10,000 nt of DNA, from NCBI RefSeq assembly GCF_020217005.1, contig NZ_JAIWOI010000214.1:1-10000 (forward strand). The letters run 5' to 3'. Below the pieces are notes generated by a model that did no database searches, had not been told where the DNA came from, and saw only the letters and a list, made by a program, of their open reading frames with translations. Of this stretch, positions 1-4,967 are shown piece after piece (the stretch's first letter is position 1; every line of letters begins with the position of its first letter). A program made the position numbers and the translations under genes. The stretch comes from Rheinheimera sp. (GTDB taxonomy: Bacteria; Pseudomonadota; Gammaproteobacteria; Enterobacterales; Alteromonadaceae).

Positions 1-300
1 ATCAAACGCCAAAGCTTAAAAGGCATTGTGATTCTAATGGATATTCGCCATCCGTTGAAAGATTTGGATCAGGATTTAATTCATTGGGCTGTACAAAGTG
101 ATTTGCAGGTTTTATTGCTACTCACTAAAGCTGACAAGCTAAGCCCAGGACCACGTAAAAAAGTCCTGCTGGAAGTTACAGAAGCTTCTATGGCTTTTAT
201 GGGCGACGTGACAGTACAAGTGTTCAGCTCTTTGACTAAATTAGGTCTGCCTGAGTTAGAACAAAAACTGGATCAATGGTTTAGTCCGGTACAAGAATAA
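1..300 (+). CDS. engB: Ribosome biogenesis GTPase EngB (YihA/YsxC), C-terminal part, 5' end outside window
   Basis: The reading frame is open from base 1 to a TAA at 298-300, giving the last 99 residues of a protein whose family is usually about 200-215 residues, so roughly the N-terminal half (P-loop, switch regions) lies upstream of the window. The visible part has the EngB-typical stretch [11 protein letters not shown], then the G4 guanine-specificity motif TKAD at fragment residues 42-45, and a G5-like FSSLTKLG near residues 75-82. EngB is a cytoplasmic TrmE-Era-type GTPase needed for assembly of the large ribosomal subunit; that role is family knowledge. The gene is convergent with polA, with spf between them, the same arrangement as yihA-spf-polA in E. 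coli. An ATG at 28 is internal, not the start. A strong terminator follows 24 bases after the stop. Confidence 0.95.
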   Translation: MKRQSLKGIVILMDIRHPLKDLDQDLIHWAVQSDLQVLLLLTKADKLSPGPRKKVLLEVTEASMAFMGDVTVQVFSSLTKLGLPELEQKLDQWFSPVQE

Positions 301-324
301 GTTTTAGCAAAGTTTAACTTCGAC

Positions 325-354
325 AAAGCAGAGCATGAGTCTCTGCTTTTTTTT
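325..354 (+). terminator. Rho-independent terminator of engB
   Basis: A perfect 9-bp stem, AAAGCAGAG (325-333) with CTCTGCTTT (341-349), has a 7-base loop and runs into a row of T up to 354. It is flanked by a second perfect 10-bp inverted repeat, TTTTAGCAAA (302-311) with TTTGCTAAAA (352-361), which starts just after the engB stop codon and could form an outer stem or an alternative fold. Confidence 0.9.
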
Positions 355-418
355 GCTAAAAATTTTGAAAAGCAATGCGTTGCGAAGATGTTGAGGGGCT
401 GGCATTTTTTATGCGCTG

Positions 419-453
419 AAAAAAGAAAACCGGCCCTTTTTGAGGAGGCCGGT
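419..453 (-). terminator. Rho-independent terminator of the candidate sRNA (minus strand)
   Basis: Read on the minus strand, ACCGGCC (453-447) pairs with GGCCGGT (435-429). The 11-base loop contains the A-rich CTCAAAAAGG part, and the tail is TTTTCTTTTTT down to 419. The stem is nearly all G and C, and the T-rich tail is on the minus strand only, which fixes the direction. Confidence 0.75.
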
Positions 454-519
454 CATAGCAAACGGGGAGAAGCTATTCAATAATTTCAAATCAACAGGGT
501 GTCTTGGATTAACAAGACA
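420..519 (-). ncRNA. Candidate small RNA downstream of spf, about 100 nt, not recognised
   Basis: This minus-strand unit has the parts of an independent sRNA. There is a perfect TATAAT -10 box at 530-525. A hairpin sits almost at the predicted 5' end (TGTCTTG at 519-513 with CAAGACA at 506-500, loop of 6). An AU-rich single-stranded middle is followed by a C-rich stretch reading CUUCUCCCCGU, and a GC-rich terminator hairpin closes the unit, with CCUCCU on its loop side and a U-rich tail. The only ORF starting with ATG inside it is about 15 codons and overlaps the terminator, so coding is unlikely. The C-rich segments are complementary in style to Shine-Dalgarno sequences, which would fit an Hfq-dependent repressor, but no target was searched. 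As I recall, Aliivibrio salmonicida has a second sRNA (VSsrna24) downstream of spf; position is similar but homology is untested. It could also be only a short unstable transcript. Confidence 0.5.
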
Positions 520-524
520 ACGCC

Positions 525-552
525 ATTATACATGGAATTATGAATGTTTGAA
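525..552 (-). promoter_or_regulatory. Promoter of the candidate sRNA
   Basis: On the minus strand a perfect TATAAT lies at 530-525. TTCAAA at 552-547 (four of six to TTGACA) is 16 bases upstream. Transcription would begin near 519, exactly at the foot of the 5' hairpin. It lies between the end of spf (604) and the candidate, so the RNA need not come from readthrough of spf. Confidence 0.5.
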
Positions 553-603
553 GTATTTGCTCTAAAAAATCTAGTTTTATTTCAGTTTTTCTGATCAACA
601 GAC

Positions 604-635
604 AAAAAAAACGCCCCACTGCAAGCAGTGGGGCG
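604..635 (-). terminator. Terminator of spf
   Basis: On the minus strand, CGCCCCACTGC (635-625 read as its complement) pairs perfectly over 11 bases with 622-612, leaving a tight loop. Eight consecutive T follow (611-604 read on the minus strand). It is the 3' hairpin of Spot 42. Confidence 0.95.
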
Positions 636-722
636 GCTAAATAAGCCATTCTTTCTGAGCACTAATTAGGCGGTTAAGCCTTATAGTGGTGAAAGATAGA
701 ACATCTTACCTCTGTACCCTAC
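604..722 (-). ncRNA. spf: Spot 42 small RNA
   Basis: The minus strand from 722 begins GTAGGGTACAGAGG and continues with TAAGATGTTCTATCTTTCA. This is the same as the first 33 or so bases of E. coli Spot 42 as I remember it, including conserved region I used for base pairing to targets. The 3' part, TTTAGCCGCCCCA plus a long terminator hairpin, is also the Spot 42 pattern. Length is about 119 nt against 109 in E. coli. The centre differs: it forms a hairpin, CACTATAAGGC (688-678) with GCCTAATTAGTG (671-660), where the E. coli RNA is mostly unpaired. Spot 42 is an Hfq-dependent RNA that, in enterobacteria, is repressed by cAMP-CRP and lowers expression of genes for secondary sugars and oxidative metabolism (family knowledge). 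Its location between polA and engB on the polA strand is the classical one. No convincing CRP site was found upstream. Confidence 0.96.
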
Positions 723-729
723 GAAATTG

Positions 730-757
730 ATTCTACAAGTGTTGATTAAAAATGCAA
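730..757 (-). promoter_or_regulatory. Promoter of spf
   Basis: On the minus strand TAGAAT at 735-730 is placed 7 bases before the conserved first G of Spot 42 at 722. TTGCAT at 757-752 lies 16 bases upstream as a weak -35 element. The position relative to the very well conserved 5' end supports the -10 call. The imperfect TGTA-N7-TACA repeat at 767-781 just upstream is too short to assign to a regulator, and there is no clear TGTGA-N6-TCACA CRP site. Confidence 0.6.
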
Positions 758-906
758 GTGAAGGACTGTAATTAAACTACAAATATTTAGTAAAACTATC
801 ATTAAAATGAAAAAATGTAGCTTTATTACCAATTTCATAAAGATGTTTTGACTGAGAACTGCGCATTTTTTGTCTGAAAATTCAGCGGTCCACTGTTTCT
901 GGCCAG

Positions 907-932
907 AAAAAAGCCCCAAAACCAGTTGGGGC
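907..932 (-). terminator. Rho-independent terminator of polA
   Basis: GCCCCAA (932-926 on the minus strand) pairs with TTGGGGC (919-913) around a 6-base loop. Six T follow on the minus strand (912-907). It lies 84 bases after the polA stop codon and upstream of the spf promoter, so it separates polA transcription from spf. Confidence 0.85.
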
Positions 933-1015
933 GAAAAATCAAACTACCAGGAATGGGCATTTACACACTTAGTGAGACTCAGTGTTTTTGGTTAAGTTCA
1001 GCTTTTTTTATTTTT

Positions 1016-3811
1016 TTAATGTGCTTGGTCCCAATTCGGGCCAGACCCTGCTTCTGCCAGTAAGGGGACATCCAGTTTGACTGCAGACTGCATAATGTCG
1101 ACCAACTCTCTGCTTACCCGCTCTAGCTCTTCGGTTTTCACTTCAAACACCAGTTCATCGTGTACCTGCATAATCATAACGACAACACCCGGAGCTTGTT
1201 GCTCCTGCCAGGCCGCTACTTTAATCATGGCCATTTTGATGATGTCGGCGGCGGTTCCCTGCATAGGAGCATTGATAGCAGCTCGTTCAGCTCCTTTTTT
1301 ACGTGCCATGTTTTTGGCATTAATTTCCGGCAGATACAGGCGACGACCAAAAAGAGTTTCGACATAACCTTGCTCATGTGCCTGAGTGCGGGTGCGCTCC
1401 ATATAATCCTGCACCCCGGGGAAACGTTCAAAATATAAATCGACATACTGCTGTGCTTCAGAACGGCTGATCCCCAACTGGCGTGCCAGACCAAAAGCTG
1501 ACATGCCATAAATCAGGCCGAAGTTAACCGCTTTAGCACGACGACGTTGCTCTGAGCTGACTTGATCCAGTTCAACACCAAAGACTTCAGCTGCTGTGGC
1601 TCTGTGGATATCTTTGCCTTGCGCAAAAGCGTTCAGTAGTGCCGGATCTCGCGATAAATGCGCCATAATGCGCAGTTCAATTTGAGAGTAGTCAATGGCC
1701 AGTATTGTTTTACCAGATTCTGCAATAAACGCCTGGCGAATGCGGCGGCCTTCTTCGCTTCGGATTGGAATATTTTGCAGATTAGGTTCGGTTGAACTCA
1801 AGCGGCCCGTAGCTGCAACAGCCTGATGATAGGATGTATGTACCCGGCCTGTTGCCGCGTTGACTGACAGAGGCAGTTTGTCAGTATAGGTAGATTTGAG
1901 CTTACTTAAACCCCTGTGCTCAGTAATGAGTTTTGGGAATTCATAATCCAGCGCCAATTCTGCTAATACTTCTTCTGCTGTGGACGGAGTGCCGGTTGGG
2001 GTTTTTTTCAGGACGGGCAAACCCATCTGATCAAACAAAATTTCCTGCAATTGCTTAGGCGATGACAAATTAAATTCTTTGCCTGCCATTTGATAGGCTT
2101 CTTGTTCAATCTCGCCTATACGTTTGGCAAGATCTAAACTTTGCTGCGCTAATAAATGACTGTCAATTTTTACCCCTGTGCGTTCCATTTTGGACAAAAT
2201 AGGCACTAGTGGCATTTCGATTTCACGGAACACCCTGTTTAAGCCTGCATGCTGTTCCAGCATTGGCCATAAGGTTTGGTGCAACCTCAGAGTGACGTCT
2301 GCATCCTCTGCTGCATAAGGTGAGGCTTGTTCCAAAGCAATCTGGTTAAAAGTAAGCTGCTTAGCGCCTTTACCTGCAATGTCTTCAAAGCCTATGGTTT
2401 TATGACCAAGGTACTTCAGTGCTAAAGAATCCATGTCGTGGCGTGACGCTACGCTGTTGACAATATAAGATTCAAGCATAGTGTCAAAGCGAATACCACG
2501 CAGCGCTACGCCATGTCGGGCCAACACACTTTGATCGTACTTAAGGTTCTGACCTACTTTGGCTTTGCTCTCATCTTCCAGCCAGTCCTTTAACTGCTCC
2601 AGTACCCAATCACGGTTCAACTGTTCAGGGGCACCGACATAATCATGAGCCAGTGGAATGTAATACGCATCGCCTGCTGCCAGGGCCAGCGAAATACCAA
2701 CTACCTCAGCCTGCATATAGTCCAGACTGGTGGTCTCAGTATCAAATGCAACCAACTCTGCTGCTGGCAGACGTTGTAATAACGACAGAAAGTCAGCTTT
2801 AGTTAAAACGCAGTGATACTTTGTAGTGTCTATACCACTGGCTGCAGCCCCCGTATTGGTATGTTCAATACTATGCTGCTCTATATTATGCTTAGCGGCT
2901 TCAACTGCCGCAGTTGTGGCAGTGTCTTTGTTGGCTAATACCTCACTTAACCAGCGTCTGAATTCACAGGCTGCAAACAACTCAGCCAGTTTGGCTTGAT
3001 CCGGTGTTTTAATGTCTAAACTATCGGGTTGTAGTGACAATTCGACATCTGTTTTGATGGTGGCAAGCTGATAAGACAGGGTCAGTTGATCTTTGAATTC
3101 TTCCATTTTCGCAGCAATGGTTTTGCTACCACGAAAATTCAGTGCTGCAATCTGATCCAACTGCTGGTACAGCTTGTCGATTGAACCAATACCTTGCAGC
3201 AAAGCCAAAGCCGTTTTCTCGCCCACGCCTGGCAAACCTGGAATATTGTCTGCTTTATCGCCCATTAAGGCTAAATAGTCGATAATGAGTTCAGGGCCGA
3301 CACCAAATTTTTCAGCCACACCAGCCGGGTCCAGAATTGTATCTGTCATAGTGTTAATTAAGGTGACATGCTGGTCAACCAACTGAGCCATATCTTTATC
3401 ACCTGTGGATATCAACACATGACGGCCTTGTTGGCTGGCCTGCACAGCTAAAGTCCCAATCACATCATCGGCTTCAACGCCACTAATGCAAATTAGCGGC
3501 AAACCCATGGCTTCAATAATCTGATGTAAGGGGGCTATCTGGCTGCGTAAATCATCAGGCATAGGTGGGCGGTGCGCTTTGTATTCGCTGTACATCTCAT
3601 TACGAAAGGTAGGGCCTTTAGCGTCAAACACGACGACCATCTGACTAGGCTTGTATTGACGTAACAAACTTTTCAGCATGTTTACCACACCATAAATAGC
3701 ACCAGTTGCCTCCCCTTTCGAGTTCGTCAGGTGCGGCGGTGAATGATAAGCACGAAATAAATATGAAGAGCCATCGACAAGAATAAGAGGATTGTCCGGT
3801 ATAACAACCAT
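1016..3811 (-). CDS. polA: DNA polymerase I (5'-3' exonuclease, 3'-5' exonuclease, polymerase)
   Basis: The 931-residue protein (E. coli PolA has 928) aligns along its full length with DNA polymerase I, the cytoplasmic enzyme that removes RNA primers and fills gaps in replication and repair. Residues 1 to about 290 form the 5' nuclease, with [29 protein letters not shown] and [11 protein letters not shown] supplying its acidic metal ligands. A variable Ala/Thr-rich linker (about 290-330) follows. The 3'-5' proofreading domain is intact: D357 and E359 in [10 protein letters not shown]426 in NLKYD, Y499 and D503 in YAAEDAD. The polymerase domain has motif A DYSQIELR (D707, steric-gate E712), motif B with K760, F764 and Y768, and motif [11 protein letters not shown] (H884, D885). 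It ends in the typical WDQAH. The ATG at 3811 was chosen because [17 protein letters not shown] lines up with the E. coli N-terminus and AGGGA lies 8 bases upstream. The frame stays open to a TTG at 3850, which would add 13 residues. The gene is divergent from the cytochrome gene, with two DnaA boxes upstream. Confidence 0.98.
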   Translation of the reverse strand: MVVIPDNPLILVDGSSYLFRAYHSPPHLTNSKGEATGAIYGVVNMLKSLLRQYKPSQMVVVFDAKGPTFRNEMYSEYKAHRPPMPDDLRSQIAPLHQIIEAMGLPLICISGVEADDVIGTLAVQASQQGRHVLISTGDKDMAQLVDQHVTLINTMTDTILDPAGVAEKFGVGPELIIDYLALMGDKADNIPGLPGVGEKTALALLQGIGSIDKLYQQLDQIAALNFRGSKTIAAKMEEFKDQLTLSYQLATIKTDVELSLQPDSLDIKTPDQAKLAELFAACEFRRWLSEVLANKDTATTAAVEAAKHNIEQHSIEHTNTGAAASGIDTTKYHCVLTKADFLSLLQRLPAAELVAFDTETTSLDYMQAEVVGISLALAAGDAYYIPLAHDYVGAPEQLNRDWVLEQLKDWLEDESKAKVGQNLKYDQSVLARHGVALRGIRFDTMLESYIVNSVASRHDMDSLALKYLGHKTIGFEDIAGKGAKQLTFNQIALEQASPYAAEDADVTLRLHQTLWPMLEQHAGLNRVFREIEMPLVPILSKMERTGVKIDSHLLAQQSLDLAKRIGEIEQEAYQMAGKEFNLSSPKQLQEILFDQMGLPVLKKTPTGTPSTAEEVLAELALDYEFPKLITEHRGLSKLKSTYTDKLPLSVNAATGRVHTSYHQAVAATGRLSSTEPNLQNIPIRSEEGRRIRQAFIAESGKTILAIDYSQIELRIMAHLSRDPALLNAFAQGKDIHRATAAEVFGVELDQVSSEQRRRAKAVNFGLIYGMSAFGLARQLGISRSEAQQYVDLYFERFPGVQDYMERTRTQAHEQGYVETLFGRRLYLPEINAKNMARKKGAERAAINAPMQGTAADIIKMAMIKVAAWQEQQAPGVVVMIMQVHDELVFEVKTEELERVSRELVDIMQSAVKLDVPLLAEAGSGPNWDQAH

Positions 3812-3861
3812 GATAAGGATCCCTGAATGTTTTGCATAAGAATGCCACAACAGGACTCCTT
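3812..3861 (-). promoter_or_regulatory. Competing ribosome binding sites and starts of polA
   Basis: Reading toward polA on the minus strand, a strong AAGGAG (3861-3856) comes first. It is 5 bases before an in-frame TTG (3850) and 7 bases before an out-of-frame GTG (3848). Then AGGGA (3824-3820) stands 8 bases before the ATG at 3811. Homology favours the ATG. The better Shine-Dalgarno sequence serves the upstream codons, so a 13-residue longer PolA or translation of the GTG frame (67 codons, overlapping polA) cannot be excluded. Confidence 0.55.
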
Positions 3862-3920
3862 CAGCCAGCTGTCTCAGCCTTTACGCATTGTGTTGTTGGT
3901 ACTTTTTTAAACGAAAAAGC

Positions 3921-3941
3921 TGTGGATAACTTTGTGGATAG
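3921..3941 (+). promoter_or_regulatory. Two tandem DnaA boxes upstream of polA
   Basis: TGTGGATAA at 3921-3929 is a perfect DnaA box (reverse complement TTATCCACA). TGTGGATAG at 3933-3941 repeats it with one difference, in the same orientation and offset by 12 bases. They lie 110-130 bases upstream of the polA start codon. DnaA has been reported to stimulate polA expression in E. coli, so a role in coupling PolA level to replication initiation is plausible; binding here is inferred from sequence only. Confidence 0.6.
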
Positions 3942-4248
3942 ACAATAGCGTACGCCCAGGTAATCTCAGTGAAGAGCCCGGTGAGTGATGGCTAAGTTTA
4001 TGAATTTAAAAGAAAAAGAAGGGTAGTGCTACAGGTTCCCTTATTGTTTTTCTTATCATTCCATTCTGTGGAAAATTATCTCACTTTGGTTCCCTGTCAA
4101 AAAGGCGACAGCGTAAGACAATCAAAGTGGGAAAACAGACTACCACAAAGATTTTCTTTGCACAGTCTTGTTTTGAATTATTTTTAACTGAAAAAAAAGC
4201 TGTTCAGACCGAAGTGTTATAACGCAACTTGATCTGCAAAACCCCCTA
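3942..4248. other. Divergent polA / cytochrome c5 intergenic region with inverted repeats
   Basis: No reading frame with coding character is present. Between 4082 and 4168 several inverted repeats are packed together. CACTTTG (4082-4088) and CAAAGTG (4123-4129) enclose a CTGTC/GACAG hairpin (4094-4111). Next to them AGACT/AGTCT (4138-4142, 4164-4168) encloses CAAAGA-TTT-TCTTTG (4146-4160). On the minus strand a perfect TTGACA (4100-4095) precedes GATAAT (4080-4075) with only a 14-base spacer, a possible but suboptimal polA promoter. A short A-rich segment (4190-4198) follows. I cannot place the polA promoter firmly. Confidence 0.4.
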
Positions 4249-4263
4249 AACTTAGGCTAAGTT
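4249..4263. promoter_or_regulatory. 15-bp palindrome upstream of the cytochrome c5 promoter
   Basis: AACTTAGGCTAAGTT has two perfect 6-base arms around a GGC centre. Its centre is about 66 bases before the predicted transcription start of the cytochrome gene, a common position for an activator site. It does not match the FNR consensus TTGAT-N4-ATCAA, and I do not know which regulator, if any, would bind it. Confidence 0.35.
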
Positions 4264-4309
4264 AAAAGCCAGAAAATACAGGGGCTTCCACTATCAGGCA
4301 TCCCAGCGT

Positions 4310-4315
4310 TATAAT
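4310..4315 (+). promoter_or_regulatory. -10 element of the cytochrome c5 promoter
   Basis: A perfect TATAAT lies 39 bases before the ATG. No good -35 is seen: the best hexamers at an 18- or 17-base spacer are TTCCAC and TCCACT. This suggests that an activator is needed, which would fit the palindrome further upstream. Predicted start of transcription is near 4322. Confidence 0.5.
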
Positions 4316-4354
4316 GCCTTAAATTTTGTATGGCTTATTGACAGGAATATCCAG

Positions 4355-4753
4355 ATGAAAAAATTCACTTTCGCCTTAGTGCTGATGACAACTGCTGCAA
4401 TAGCCAACGTTGCTGCACAAGAAGCAGATAACGAAGCAATTAAAAAACGTCTTGAACCTGTAGGTCAGGTTTATCTGGCTGGAGCTCAGGCCGCTGCCGA
4501 CACAGGTCCTAAAGGTCCACGCACTGGTGAGCAAGTGTATCAGGGGGCTTGTTTTGCTTGTCATGGTACTGGTGCTTTGGATGCACCGAAAAAAGGTGAC
4601 GCAGCCTGGAAACCTCGTTTAGCTCAAGGTCTGGATGTATTAAAGAAACACGCGATCGAGGGGATCCGCTCTATGCCACCACGGGGTACCTGTGGCGATT
4701 GCTCTGATGATGAAATTGAAGCCGCTATCAAGTTCATGACTGAAGGTGTGTAA
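4355..4753 (+). CDS. Periplasmic cytochrome c5 (class I c-type, monohaem)
   Basis: The 132-residue product starts with a classical Sec signal peptide (MKK, hydrophobic core to about residue 18, likely cleavage after ANVAA near residue 21), giving a mature protein of about 111 residues. One haem attachment motif, CFACH, lies at residues 66-70. M107 in SMPPRG is the likely sixth haem ligand. C113 and C116 in GTCGDC are the extra cysteine pair known to form a disulfide in the cytochrome c5 family. The protein is a small soluble electron carrier, probably passing electrons from the quinol-oxidising complex or dehydrogenases to terminal oxidases or reductases; ScyA of Shewanella is a comparable protein. 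AGGAA lies 7 bases before the ATG. It is transcribed alone, with its own promoter and terminator, divergently from polA. Which partner it serves cannot be told from this window. Confidence 0.93.
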   Translation: MKKFTFALVLMTTAAIANVAAQEADNEAIKKRLEPVGQVYLAGAQAAADTGPKGPRTGEQVYQGACFACHGTGALDAPKKGDAAWKPRLAQGLDVLKKHAIEGIRSMPPRGTCGDCSDDEIEAAIKFMTEGV

Positions 4754-4765
4754 ATTTTTCGTGAT

Positions 4766-4794
4766 AAAAAACGCTGCTTTAGCAGCGTTTTTTT
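4766..4794 (+). terminator. Rho-independent terminator after cytochrome c5
   Basis: CGCTGC (4772-4777) pairs with GCAGCG (4782-4787) around a TTTA loop. Six A on the left and seven T on the right extend the stem to 12 bp. The symmetry means it could work in both directions. It starts 12 bases after the stop codon and isolates the cytochrome gene from the GGDEF gene. Confidence 0.93.
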
Positions 4795-4877
4795 ATTTCT
4801 GAGTATTTATAGATCTAATTATTATTTTTTTAGCTCAATTGCTTATAAGAAGATCCAGTCAGCCACCTCTTTTTGCC

Positions 4878-4905
4878 TTCCATCTGCTTAAGCTTTGTGC
4901 ATAAT
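4878..4905 (+). promoter_or_regulatory. Possible promoter of the GGDEF gene
   Basis: CATAAT at 4900-4905 is the best -10 in the 170-base gap. TTCCAT at 4878-4883 is a weak -35 at a 16-base spacer. A promoter is needed here because a strong terminator lies just upstream. The untranslated leader would be about 55 bases. Confidence 0.35.
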
Positions 4906-4967
4906 AGAGGTGCTTAAACATCAGCCAGTTTTGGTTGCCTTGCCTCAGATAAGAATAAGAGAAAAAG

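Larger units (their letters stand above)
723..1015. other. Gap between spf and polA: spf promoter, polA terminator and AT-rich spacer
   Basis: Apart from the spf promoter (730-757) and polA terminator (907-932) this stretch holds no reading frame with coding character. The part at about 770-870 is very AT-rich and may act as upstream sequence of the spf promoter. The polA 3' untranslated segment (933-1015) contains a weak ACACT...AGTGT repeat (963-983) that I do not assign. Nothing else is recognisable here. Confidence 0.5.

Noticed and set aside
407..454. 15-codon ATG frame inside the candidate sRNA
   Set aside because: It lies over the terminator hairpin and lacks a clear ribosome binding site, so a coding role is unlikely.
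1077..1438. Two overlapping plus-strand open frames opposite the 3' end of polA
   Set aside because: They are shadows of the polymerase domain with odd Thr/Ser/Ile- or His-rich composition and overlap each other.
1603..1611. DnaA-box-like TGTGGATAT, with another copy at 3404-3412
   Set aside because: Both lie inside polA coding sequence, have one mismatch and are isolated; they are expected by chance from codon content.
3645..3848. 67-codon GTG frame overlapping the start of polA
   Set aside because: It has a well-spaced AAGGAG but its sequence lies over conserved PolA codons and shows no protein-like features; kept only as a possible influence on polA translation.
4228..4241. TTGAT half-site considered as an FNR site for the cytochrome gene
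   Set aside because: The second half of the FNR site is absent, so the match is only five bases.
4338..4343. Perfect TTGACA just before the cytochrome c5 start codon
   Set aside because: It overlaps the ribosome binding site of the gene and a promoter there would start transcription inside the coding sequence; no -10 box follows at a proper distance.
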